This document shows positions 17,815 through 26,566 of a stretch of DNA of 64,000 nucleotides, one piece after another; within the stretch, counting starts at the first letter, position 1, and every line of letters starts with the position of its first letter. The translations under genes were made by a program, and so were the position numbers. This stretch comes from AP-15 sp963781215. GTDB lineage: Bacteria; Pseudomonadota; Alphaproteobacteria; ATCC43930; CGMCC-115725. Location of the stretch: contig CAWAFE010000028.1 in NCBI GenBank assembly GCA_963781215.1, forward strand, positions 1 to 64,000, read 5' to 3'. The notes under the pieces are model-generated. The model was given only the letters and a program-made list of their open reading frames with translations. It was not told where the DNA came from and searched no databases.

Positions 17815-19470
17815 TCAGGCCGCCTCGCCGCGGGCGCAAAAGCAGGACACCGACACGGGCAGATCGGCGCGGGCGGCGGCGATGTCCACGCGCTGGCGGA
17901 TTAGCGCCGCCTCCGCGGTCTCGCCGCGCCGCTGGAGGCAGTCCAATAGCCCGCGCAGCGCCCACAAATTGTCCGGGTGGATCTGCGCGCGGGGCAGCGC
18001 GCCGCCGAGGCCGAGATCCTCTCGATAGACCGCCTCGGCTTCCGCCGCGCGGTCCTGCTCCAGCAGCAGCGCACCGAGCGCGTGGCGGATCGGCTGCATC
18101 CAGCCCCACGGCTCGTCATAGGGCAGGGCGTCCTCCAGCGCGATGGCGGCGCGGAGACGGGCGAAGGCCGCATCGTGCTCGCCGCGGCGGTAAGCGATCT
18201 CGCCTTCGAGCATCTCCTCGGCCACCGCCAGCAGCTGCCCGCACGGCACGTTGTGGAGGTAGCGGGACTTGGGCACGCGTTTCGCGGCCTCCCGGAACAG
18301 CGCCTGTTCGGCTTCCGCAGCCGGCACATCGCCGAGAGCGGCGTGGGCGACGCCCTTGGCATAGTGCATCATCGCTACGGTGTTGCAGTAGAGGTCGCGG
18401 TCGGCCGGCAGATCCTGCGCAATGATCTCGCGCCATTTGCCGAAGCGAATGAGCACGTGCTGCCTGATGGAAACGTAGCTCTCAAAGAAATCGGCCATGG
18501 GCGGCGAGGAGATGCGCAGCGCTTCCTCGGGCATGGTCTCTATCAGCTCGTCAGCGGCGGCTATGGCGGGCGCGTACTGGCCGAGGAACATGGCGCCGTA
18601 GGCGGTGAAGTGGTAATTGTGCACCCGGTAGCCCGAATAGAAGTTCATCGGCCCGGCGCGGTCGTAGAACTTGCGGTCGGCGATGACCGCTTTCTGATTC
18701 CAGTGCAGCGTGTCGCGGTAGTGGCCGCATTGCACGTCTATGTGGGTCGGCATGTGCGCCAGATGGCCCATATCGGGGGTCAGCTCACGCAGGCGGTCGC
18801 CGCTTACCAGTGCCGCTTCCGGATGCGGCGACATTTCCATCAGGTGGACATGGAGGTGCAAAAGGCCGGGATGGTTCATCGCCCCTGGCAGATCGCGGAA
18901 AGCGGACTCGAGCACTTCGCGTGCCTCGAGCGTGCCGGCGCCGGGCGCAGGCTCGCCGGTCCGCAGGTCCCACATCCGCCAGGGCGTGCGGTTGAGGATC
19001 GCTTCTGCGAAGATAAAACGTAGATCGAGGTCGTCAGGGTGCGCCTGGTGTGCGAGGCGCATGGCGTCGGCAAAGGCGTCGTTCCAGGGGCGTTGGTCGT
19101 CGATGGGGTCGCGCTGTGGATAACGGGCCGGCAGCGCCTCGATCAGCGCGCGTTCCGGCGCGGTGACGCGGCCGACCAGCGCGAGCGCAGCCCGGGCCGC
19201 GTCATAGGCGCGGGCGAGCGCCGCCGCCTTGCCGGCGGGGTCCTGCAGTTCCCAGGGGTAGTTGTAGTTCGGCCCGGCGGCGTAAGCGACACCCCAATGA
19301 GCCATCGCACAGTTCGGGTCCGTCTCCAGCGCCTTCTCGAAGCAGGCGACGGCTTCCTCATGGTGGTAGCCAAAGCACCAGTTGAGGCCACGGTCGAACC
19401 AACGCTGGGCATCCGCCGAGGTGGTGGTCACCTTCCGGGAGTAGGGGCCGAGATCATAAGGATAGTCCAT
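17815..19470 (-). CDS. Tetratricopeptide repeat protein, cytoplasmic
   Basis: A 551-residue helical protein. TPR-like units are visible near the N-terminus (AQRWFDRGLNWCFGYHHEEA then CFEKALETDPNCAMAHWGVA) and near the C-terminus (GALLLEQDRAAEAEAVYRED, NLWALRGLLDCLQRRGETAE). The middle has the conserved HPGLLHLHVHLMEMSPHPE, HLAHMPTHIDVQCGHYRD and YRVHNYHFTAYGAMFLGQY segments. His-rich blocks of this type recur in large TPR proteins of proteobacteria whose function is not known to me. The start at 19470 is preceded by GAGGAGGCGAC. No signal peptide. It is a single gene with no obvious partner. Confidence 0.8.
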   Translation of the reverse strand: MDYPYDLGPYSRKVTTTSADAQRWFDRGLNWCFGYHHEEAVACFEKALETDPNCAMAHWGVAYAAGPNYNYPWELQDPAGKAAALARAYDAARAALALVGRVTAPERALIEALPARYPQRDPIDDQRPWNDAFADAMRLAHQAHPDDLDLRFIFAEAILNRTPWRMWDLRTGEPAPGAGTLEAREVLESAFRDLPGAMNHPGLLHLHVHLMEMSPHPEAALVSGDRLRELTPDMGHLAHMPTHIDVQCGHYRDTLHWNQKAVIADRKFYDRAGPMNFYSGYRVHNYHFTAYGAMFLGQYAPAIAAADELIETMPEEALRISSPPMADFFESYVSIRQHVLIRFGKWREIIAQDLPADRDLYCNTVAMMHYAKGVAHAALGDVPAAEAEQALFREAAKRVPKSRYLHNVPCGQLLAVAEEMLEGEIAYRRGEHDAAFARLRAAIALEDALPYDEPWGWMQPIRHALGALLLEQDRAAEAEAVYREDLGLGGALPRAQIHPDNLWALRGLLDCLQRRGETAEAALIRQRVDIAAARADLPVSVSCFCARGEAA

Positions 19471-19635
19471 GTCGCCTCCTCGTCCATCTCCGGTGAACTG
19501 GGCCCGCTGACGCTCCTCGCATCCGTCGAGCAGAGCCACGGTTGGCCGGACGCGGAGCAGCGTTCTAACTCGAAATCGACGGTCCAGTAAAATGAAGCCG
19601 CGGATCGCCCGCTCGCGCGGGGGCTGTGGCGGATG

Positions 19636-20091
19636 CTACGGGCGGATGTAGCTCCAGCCCTCCTCCTCGAGTTGCGTCAGGCGCACGATGCCCGCCGGCA
19701 CGACAGTCGCCTCGGGAATGTTCGGGATCGGATGGCCTTCGCGCTTCTCCATGGCCATTTGCGTATTATGGCAGGCCGAAAAATGGACATCGCCGCCAAT
19801 GCTCGACGCTTTCAGGCTCTTGATGCGGTCCTTCACCGGCGAGGTGTCCTCCCGCAACATGTTGAGGCCCGGCTCGTAGGCGACGACTTCCACCTCGATG
19901 CTCTCGCCCTTGCCCGGGTAATACTTGATGGCGTTCGAGGTATTGTTGAGCGCCAGGTCCATTCGCTCCGGATCGTTCTGACTGACCTGGATCACGATGC
20001 GATGGCTCGCCGCCTTCTCAGCCGCAAACCCCGGCAAGGCAACGAGCGCCAACGCGCAGGCAACGAGAACGCCACGGAAAACTGCTTTCAT
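19636..20091 (-). CDS. DsrE-like secreted protein
   Basis: A 151-residue protein starting MKAVFRGVLVACALALVALPG, a clear Sec signal peptide with likely cleavage after GFA. The mature part matches periplasmic DsrE/DsrF-like proteins: RIVIQVSQNDPERMDLALNN, NAIKYYPGKGESIEVEVVAY, then VHFSACHNTQMAMEKREG with the single conserved Cys and VVPAGIVRLTQLEEEGWSYI at the end. DsrE-family proteins act in sulfur transfer; the secreted branch is uncharacterised but keeps the Cys. A GGGGAGAGAG ribosome site lies directly before ATG. A truncated regulator gene begins right upstream in the opposite direction, so its promoter region overlaps that remnant. Confidence 0.85.
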   Translation of the reverse strand: MKAVFRGVLVACALALVALPGFAAEKAASHRIVIQVSQNDPERMDLALNNTSNAIKYYPGKGESIEVEVVAYEPGLNMLREDTSPVKDRIKSLKASSIGGDVHFSACHNTQMAMEKREGHPIPNIPEATVVPAGIVRLTQLEEEGWSYIRP

Positions 20092-20102
20092 CTCTCTCCC
20101 CT

Positions 20103-21521
20103 CAATGAGGCGCTGCAGGAGGTATGGGGCGGCCGGATCGTATCGGAGTCGGCGCTGACGACGCGGATCAATGCGGTGCGCCGGGCGCTCGGCGACGACG
20201 GCGCAGTACAGCGGCTGGTCCGCACCTTTCCCCGCAAGGGTGTGCGCTTTATCGGCGAGGTCACGGAGCTGCCGGACCCGGGCTTGCCGGCTGCCGCCGA
20301 CACGCCCGGCCCGGCACCGCCGGGGGACAAGCCGTCGATCGCGGTCTTGCCGTTCCAGAACATGAGCGGTGACCCCGAGCAGGAATACTTCGCCGATGGC
20401 ATGGTCGAGGAGATCATCACCGCGATCGCGCGCTCTCCCTGGCTGTTCGTGATCGCGCGCAATTCGAGCTTCACCTACAAGGGTAAAGGGGTTGCCGCGA
20501 AGCAGGTGGCGCGCGATCTGGGCGTGCGCTACGTGCTCGAAGGCTCGGTCAGGAAGGCCGGCAATCGGGTTCGCATCACCGGCGAGCTGATCGACACCGC
20601 GACCGGCGCGCATATCTGGGGCGACCACTTCGACGGCACTCTCGAGACATCTTCAAATTGCAGGACCAAGTGGCGAGCGGCGTTGTCGGCGTGATCGAGC
20701 CACGACTGCGCCTTGCCGAAATCGAGCGCTCCGGCCGCAAGCCGACCGAAAGCCTCGACGCCTACGACTTTTATCTACGATCCGTGGCGCAGGCGTACAA
20801 AAGGACCAGGGAAGGTCTGGCTGAGTGTATTCGGCTGGCGCATCGTGCCCTCGAACTCGATCCCGCCTACGCTCTGGCCATGTCGAGAATCGCGCTGAGC
20901 CGGAGCATGCAATATCAGCGGCATTGGATCCCGGCCGCGGGCCCCGAGGTCGAGGAAGGGATCCGCATGGCGCGGCAGGCGATCGCCGCCGCCCTGAATG
21001 ATCCCTGGGTGCTGGATTGCGCCGGCTTGCCGCTCGCGGTCCTTGCCGGCGACAACGACGCCGCACTCAGCGCGATGGACCGCGCGATCGTCCTCAACCC
21101 AAATTTTGCCCTCGCCTTTGGCCACCGGGCGCTGATTCTGGCGTACCTCAATCGACCCGATGAGGCGATCGCGGCAGCACACCAGGCGATGCGCCTGAGC
21201 CCGCTCGATCCCGGTACTTTTGCTTTTTGCCAGGCACTGGCGCTCGCGGAACTGGCCGCGGGTCGTTACGAGGCGGGGCTGCCGTGGGCCGAGGAGGCAT
21301 TGCGCGAAAATGGTGGGATGCCTGCGCTCCGCCTCAAGCTGAGCCTGTGCGGCCACCTTGGTCGGAGCAACGACGCAAGCGAGTGTCTGCACCGCTTGCG
21401 AGAGATTCATTCGGAGCCGACGATCGCCGGGATCTCGCGCGATCTGCCGAAGGGCCTCGCCCGCGAGATCTCGGCCCGCATCGCCGAGGGGCTGCGCAAA
21501 GCCGGCCTGCCCGAGGGGTGA
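20103..21521 (+). pseudogene. Winged-helix/TolB-like/TPR transcriptional regulator, truncated and frameshifted
   Basis: Remnant of a CadC-like regulator. It starts in mid-domain with LNEALQEVWGGRIVSESALT and NAVRRALGDDGAVQRLVRTF, the second half of an OmpR/ToxR winged helix. It continues through a Pro-rich linker into the TolB-like domain (AVLPFQNMSGDPEQEYFADG, ARNSSFTYKGKGVAAKQVAR, VRYVLEGSVRKAGNRVRITG). At about 20645-20660 a missing base moves the frame (expected EDIFKLQDQVASGVVGVIEP). The rest (about 280 codons) carries TPR units such as RAIVLNPNFALAFGHRALIL. The 5' end of the winged helix is absent; it would lie where dsrE is now. It cannot make a working regulator as written. Confidence 0.8.
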
Positions 21522-21692
21522 CGCACCGCGTCGCTCATCTGCACTGCGGGGTCCCGTCACATCGGGACGTGCCCACCATCGGATGCGCTCCGTTCGTCGA
21601 AACGAGGTGTGCAGCACTATCTCGCTCCGACTTGGGCAAGTCGCGGTGGCGGCGAGGTTGCCGCCGGGCGCGGGCGATCCTATACCCGGTTC

Positions 21693-23277
21693 ATGGTTAC
21701 CGCTCCGCAGCCGATCCGGCGCGCGCTGATCTCGGTCAGCGACAAGACCGGGATCGTCCCCTTTGCCGCCGCGTTGGCCGCGCGCGGCGTCGTCTTGATC
21801 TCGACCGGCGGGTCGGCGCAGGCGCTGGCCGCGGCCGGGCTGCCGGTGACCGAGGTGTCGGCCGTTACCGGCATGGCCGAATTTCTCGACGGGCGGGTCA
21901 AGACACTGCACCCCGCGATCCATGCCGGCCTGTTGGCGCGGCGCGACCGGCCGGACCACCTCGCTGCGCTGGCCGAGCGCGGCTTTCTGCCGATCGACCT
22001 CCTCGTCTCGAACCTCTATCCGTTCGCCGAGACGGTCGCCTCGGGTGCGGGTGCGGAGGCCTGCATCGAGAACATCGACATCGGCGGCCCAGCGCTCATC
22101 CGCGCCGCCGCCAAGAACCACGAATCCGTGGCCGTGGTGACCGATCCCGCGGACTATGACCGCGTCTTGGCCGAGCTGGCGGCGCAGGGCAGGGGGGTCG
22201 GCGCGACGCTGCGCCGCGCGCTGGCGCGCAAGGCCTACGCCATGACCGCCGCCTACGACGCGGCAATCGCCGAATGGATGGCGCGCGAGGACGGTATCGC
22301 GTTCCCGGAGACCTATGTCGCTGGCGGCCCGGCTGGTCGAGACGCTGCGCTATGGCGAGAACCCGCACCAGGCGGCGGCCCTCTATCGCACCGGCGAGCA
22401 GCGCCCCGGTGCGGCGACCGCGCGCCTGCTCCAGGGCCAGCAGCTCTCCTACAACAATTATGGCGATGCCGACGCGGCCTTCGAGCTGGTCGCTGAATTC
22501 GCCCCGCCGGCGGCGGCGATCGTCAAGCACGCCAGTCCCTGCGGCGTGGCGGTCGGCGCGAGCCTGCGCGACGCCTGGGACAAAGCGCTGGCCTGCGATC
22601 CGATAAGCGCGTTTGGCGGTGTGGCCGCGTTCAACCGCCCGCTCGACGCGGCGACCGCCGAGGCCGTCGCCAGGCTCTTCGTCGAGGTGGTGATCGTCCC
22701 CGAAGCAACCGACGAGGCCGCGGCGGTCCTCGCCCGCCGCTCGGCGCTGCGCCTGCTGGCGACCGGCGGCATGCCCGATCCGACAGTACCCGGCCGGATG
22801 CTGCGATCGATCACGGGGGGTCTCCTCGTCCAGGAGCGCGACCGGGGCTCGATCGGTCCGGCGGCGCTGCGCACCGTGACCCGTCGGGCGCCGAGCGAAG
22901 CAGAGATCGCGGATCTGCTGTTCGCCGACACCGTGGCCAAGCACGTCAAGTCGAACGCGATCGTCTTTGCTTGTGGCGGCGCCACGATCGGCATCGGCGC
23001 CGGACAGCCGAGCCGCGTCGACAGCGTTCGGATCGCGGCGCAAAAGGCCGCGGAGACGGGGGCCGCGGCAGGACTGCCGCGATCGCCGACGATCGGCTCG
23101 GTGCTAGCCTCGGACGCGTTCTTCCCGTTTGCTGACGGGCTCGAAGCGGCGATCGCGGCCGGGGCGACGGCAGTGATCCAGCCCGGCGGGTCGCGGCGAG
23201 ACCCCGAGGTGATCGCCGCCGCCGACGCCGCCGGCATCGCCATGGTCTTTACCGGGGTCCGCCGCTTCCGCCATTGA
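21693..23277 (+). pseudogene. purH: Bifunctional AICAR transformylase/IMP cyclohydrolase, one frameshift
   Basis: PurH does the last two steps of IMP synthesis. ATG 21693 starts MVTAPQPIRRALISVSDKTG. The IMP cyclohydrolase half shows STGGSAQALAAAGLPVTEVS, MAEFLDGRVKTLHPAIHAGL and NLYPFAETVASG. At about 22320 one extra base breaks the frame inside ETYV|LAARLVETLRYGENPHQ. The transformylase half then runs in the next frame with KHASPCGVAVG (catalytic Lys-His), SAFGGVAAFNRPLD, KHVKSNAIVFA, SRVDSVRIAAQKA, and a standard end VIQPGGSRRDPEV...VFTGVRRFRH. Apart from that base the gene is full length (about 527 codons). Since purH is normally needed for purine synthesis, a sequencing error is a serious possibility. 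No ribosome site stands out; it is a single gene, convergent with the next SDR. Confidence 0.9.
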
Positions 23278-23305
23278 GGCGAGGCGGCGCAACGCCTCCA
23301 GCGCG

Positions 23306-24088
23306 CTACACCACCGGCGAGCGGCCGCCGTCGACGTTGATCGCGCAGCCGGTCACATAGGAAGCGGCGTCCGACGCGAGGAAACACGCGACGTTGGCGA
23401 ATTCCTCGGCCCGGCCCATGCGGCCCATCGGCACTGCGCGGCCGGCCTGGGCGATGAAGTCCTCGAGCGAGACGTTGGCGCCCTCGCGCGCATGGCGGCG
23501 CATGATCTGGTCGCTGACGATGACGCCGACATGCAATGAGTTGACCAGCACGTTGTGCGGAGCACCCTCCTGCGAGAGCGCCTTCGTAAAGGCCATCTGG
23601 GCGGCGCGGCTGACCGAAGTCGGCGCGCTGTCGGCTCCGGGTGCCTTGGCGCCGATGTTCAAGACGCTGATGATCCGGCCCCATTTGCGCGCTTTCATCT
23701 GCGGGAAGATCAAGCGGCAAAATCGAACTTGGGCGAACAATTTCAGGTCGAGATCAGCCTGCCACATCGCGTCGGTGATGGTCTCCGACGGGCCGCGCGT
23801 CGACTGGCCGGCATTGTTGACAAAGATGTCGATCTTGCCGAAATCCCGCATGACCTGGTCATAGGCCGCCTGGATCGGCGCCATCTTCGACACGTCGCAG
23901 CTGATCGCCGCGACCTTTCCCTTCGCGCCCTTCTGGATCATCGCCTTGGCGTCGGCGAGGGTCGCCGCATCGCGCGCCAGGATCGTGACATCAGCCCCCG
24001 AGGCAGCAAACCGTTCGGCCATTGCAAGGCCCAACCCCTTGCTGCCGCCGGTGATCACCGCACTCTTTCCGTCCAGTCTGATATCCAT
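23306..24088 (-). CDS. SDR family protein with altered active site
   Basis: A 260-residue short-chain dehydrogenase. The cofactor motif VITGGSKGLGLAMAERFAAS and NNAGQST are standard, as are the final SYVTGCAINVDGGRSPVV. The usual catalytic Tyr-x-x-x-Lys is replaced: the aligned segment reads APTSVSRAAQMAFTKAL, giving Thr and Arg where Tyr and Lys are expected. SVLNIGAKAPGADSAPTSVS looks like a conserved variant subfamily rather than random damage. Activity as a normal dehydrogenase is therefore doubtful. The start at 24088 is supported by AGGAGC seven bases upstream. An aldo/keto reductase gene lies 31 bases upstream on the same strand, so the two may be co-transcribed. Confidence 0.85.
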   Translation of the reverse strand: MDIRLDGKSAVITGGSKGLGLAMAERFAASGADVTILARDAATLADAKAMIQKGAKGKVAAISCDVSKMAPIQAAYDQVMRDFGKIDIFVNNAGQSTRGPSETITDAMWQADLDLKLFAQVRFCRLIFPQMKARKWGRIISVLNIGAKAPGADSAPTSVSRAAQMAFTKALSQEGAPHNVLVNSLHVGVIVSDQIMRRHAREGANVSLEDFIAQAGRAVPMGRMGRAEEFANVACFLASDAASYVTGCAINVDGGRSPVV

Positions 24089-24119
24089 CTCGATGCTCCT
24101 TTGTTTGGTGGGTTGCAAA

Positions 24120-25061
24120 TCAGCTCGTCAGCCGGTCGATCTCCAGCATGTCTTGCGCCGTCAATGCCCAGCCCGCGGCACGCACATTCGCGTCGACCTG
24201 TTCCGGCGCGGTCGCGCCGGCGATGACGCTGGCGACGGCGGGGCGGTGCGACAGCCAGCTCAGCGCGAGGTCGAGCAGGGTGTGCCCGCGCTCGGCGGCA
24301 AAGCCGTCGAGCCGCTCGACGGTCGCCCAGTTCTCTTCGGTCAGGTTGCGGGCCGCTGCTCGCGGCATCGAGCCGAACCGCGAGCCCGCCGGCGGCGGCA
24401 CGCCGCGTTTGTACTTGCCGGTCAAGAGGCCATCGGCCAGCGGGCGAAAAGGGATCAGGCCTAGGCCGTAGGATTCAATGACCGGCATCATCTCGTGGTC
24501 GAGGCCGCGGGCGAGGAGGCTGTACTCTTCCTGGCACGAGACGAAATGGTGCAGCCCGAGATGCTTCGAAGTCCAATGCGCCTCGACCACCTGCCAGGGT
24601 GCCAAGGTCGAGCAGCCGATGTAGCGCACCTTCCCCTGCTGCACGAGGTCGTCGAGCGCCCGCAAGGTTTCCTCGATCGGGGTCAGCGGGTCGGGCTGGT
24701 GCTGCTGGTAGAGGTCGATCCAGTCGGTTTGGAGCCGTTTGAGGCTCGCCTCGACCTCGGCCATGATGTAATGCCGCGAGGCGCCCTGAAAGCGGCCGGC
24801 GGCGTCCATCGGGCGGGCAAACTTGGTCGCCAGCACGATGTCCTTGCGGCGGTCGCCGAGGATGTGCCCCAGGCATTCCTCCGAGCGGCCTCGCGGGTCG
24901 CCATAGGTGTCGGCCTGGTCGAAGAACGTGATCCCGAGATCGAGCGCCTTGTGCACGACCTTCCTGGTCGCTTCGAGATCGATCCGGCCGCCGAAATTGT
25001 TGCAGCCGAGCCCGACGGCCGACACGCGGAGCCCTGATTTCCCCAGATTGCGCTCTTCCAA
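24120..25061 (-). CDS. Aldo/keto reductase
   Basis: A 313-residue AKR of the YajO/L-glyceraldehyde-3-phosphate reductase type. It has LGKSGLRVSAVGLGCNNFGG, catalytic FDQADTYGD (Asp and Tyr), VLATKFARP (Lys), DLYQQHQPD (His), GKVRYIGCSTLAPWQV and SVIAGATAPEQVDANV near the NADPH-binding C-terminus. The natural start appears to be TTG at 25061, giving MEERNLGKSGL, because AAGGATCG is well spaced upstream; starting further upstream would add an odd extension. It precedes the SDR gene on the same strand. It reduces carbonyls with NADPH; the actual substrate is unknown. Confidence 0.87.
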   Translation of the reverse strand: MEERNLGKSGLRVSAVGLGCNNFGGRIDLEATRKVVHKALDLGITFFDQADTYGDPRGRSEECLGHILGDRRKDIVLATKFARPMDAAGRFQGASRHYIMAEVEASLKRLQTDWIDLYQQHQPDPLTPIEETLRALDDLVQQGKVRYIGCSTLAPWQVVEAHWTSKHLGLHHFVSCQEEYSLLARGLDHEMMPVIESYGLGLIPFRPLADGLLTGKYKRGVPPPAGSRFGSMPRAAARNLTEENWATVERLDGFAAERGHTLLDLALSWLSHRPAVASVIAGATAPEQVDANVRAAGWALTAQDMLEIDRLTS

Positions 25062-25177
25062 CGACGATCCTTTCGCGACGCGAGCGGCGACAGTATAGGG
25101 GTTCGGCCGCGGCGCCGCCATCGCGCATGGGTTGGACGGCGCCGTGCCGGCGACGTCTGGGATGATTGCGACAGCGG

Positions 25178-26524
25178 ATGGATCATTTGACCGATACGTC
25201 ACGCGTCGTCCTGGGGATGAACCCGGCATGGTTCGCGGCGATCGTCTTTGCGCTGACCTATGCGCTGATCGTCACCGAGCGGATCAACCGTTCGATCATC
25301 GCGCTCATCGGCGCCGGCGTAATGATCGTGTCGGGCCTGCTGACCCAGGAGGAGGCGGTCCGCGGCATCGACTTCAACACGATCGCGCTGTTGACCGGGA
25401 TGATGATCCTGGTCTCGATCTCGCGCCGCTGCGGCATGTTCGAGTACCTCGCCATCTGGACGGCGAAGAAGGGGCGGGCGCAGCCCTGGGCGATGCTGGC
25501 GATGCTGTCGGTAGCGACCGCGGTGTTGTCGGCTCTTCTCGACAATGTGACGACGGTGCTGCTGATCGTGCCGGTGACGCTCGCCGTCACGCGGGAGCTC
25601 GACGTGCCCGCCTTTCCGTTCCTTTTTGCTGAAGTCTTCGCCTCCAACGTCGGCGGCACCGCGACCCTGATCGGTGATCCGCCGAATATCATCATCGGCT
25701 CTGCGGCCAATCTCAGCTTCAACGACTTCGCCGCAAACGTGGCGCCGGTCATCGTCGTCGTGCTGGCGGCCCAGCTCGTCGCGATGCACCTGATCTGGGG
25801 CCGCCGATTGCGCGCGTCGGCCGAGGCGCGGGCGCGGGTGATGGCGCTCGACGAGCGGCGGATGATCGTCGACCCCGCGCTGATGCGGATCTCGCTGATC
25901 GTGCTGGGCGGCGTCACAGCCGCCTTCGTTCTCGCCCGCCCGCTGCGGCTCGAGCCGGGCACGATCGCGCTCTTCGGCGCCGCAATCCTGATGCTGTGCC
26001 ACAACATCGAGCACCACCGCGAAATCGAGCAGCAGACGCTCAAGGTGACCGCGACCTTCGCCGATGTCGATTGGATCACGATCTTCTTCTTCATCGGTCT
26101 CTTCATTGTGGTGCACGGGATCGATGCCGCCGGGATCACCGAGCTGGCGGCGCGCCGTCTGCTGGCGGCGACCGGCGAGGACCCGGCGACGGCGGCGGTG
26201 GCGATCCTCTGGGGCTCGGCGATCCTGTCGGCGATCGTCGACAACATCCCGTTCGTCGCGGCGATGGTGCCGCTGATCAAGGAGATGGCGCCGCATCTCG
26301 GTGCGGCCGAGCATGTCGCGCCATTGTGGTGGGCGCTGTCGCTGGGCGCCTGTCTCGGCGGCAACGGCACCTTGATCGGCGCCTCGGCTAATCTCGCCGT
26401 GGCCGGGATCGCCGAGCGCAACGGCATCGGTTTCAGCTTTCTGACCTACACGAAATACGGTTTCGGGTTGATGCTGCTGAGCGTCGCCATCAGCAATCTC
26501 TATCTGTGGTTCCGCTACCTGTAG
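25178..26524 (+). CDS. ArsB/NhaD-type permease (ion transporter superfamily)
   Basis: A 448-residue integral membrane protein with about 11-12 hydrophobic segments. Two repeated halves each hold an Asn-rich hairpin: SALLDNVTTVLLIVPVTLAV then GGTATLIGDPPNIIIGSAAN in the first, and SAIVDNIPFVAAMVPLIKEM then LGGNGTLIGASANLAVAGIA in the second. This is the signature of the ArsB/NhaD group within the ion transporter superfamily, which also includes the DctM subunit of TRAP transporters. The start is uncertain (25178 or the inner ATG 25217, which has GGGG just before it). Its stop is 42 bases before a TRAP-type binding protein gene in the same direction. It could be a carboxylate or ion carrier; arsenite is not supported by context. 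Confidence 0.85.
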   Translation: MDHLTDTSRVVLGMNPAWFAAIVFALTYALIVTERINRSIIALIGAGVMIVSGLLTQEEAVRGIDFNTIALLTGMMILVSISRRCGMFEYLAIWTAKKGRAQPWAMLAMLSVATAVLSALLDNVTTVLLIVPVTLAVTRELDVPAFPFLFAEVFASNVGGTATLIGDPPNIIIGSAANLSFNDFAANVAPVIVVVLAAQLVAMHLIWGRRLRASAEARARVMALDERRMIVDPALMRISLIVLGGVTAAFVLARPLRLEPGTIALFGAAILMLCHNIEHHREIEQQTLKVTATFADVDWITIFFFIGLFIVVHGIDAAGITELAARRLLAATGEDPATAAVAILWGSAILSAIVDNIPFVAAMVPLIKEMAPHLGAAEHVAPLWWALSLGACLGGNGTLIGASANLAVAGIAERNGIGFSFLTYTKYGFGLMLLSVAISNLYLWFRYL

Positions 26525-26566
26525 CCGGGTATGATCGGGCCGAAAACGGAACGGGAGGAATCGCAC

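Noticed and set aside
25178..26524. Calling the permease an arsenite pump (arsB)
   Set aside because: The fold signature fits the wider ArsB/NhaD group, but no arsR, arsC or other ars gene is near.
25199..26566. 455-codon minus-strand His/Arg/Asp-rich frame
   Set aside because: Shadow of the membrane permease; the unusual composition comes from reading hydrophobic codons backwards.
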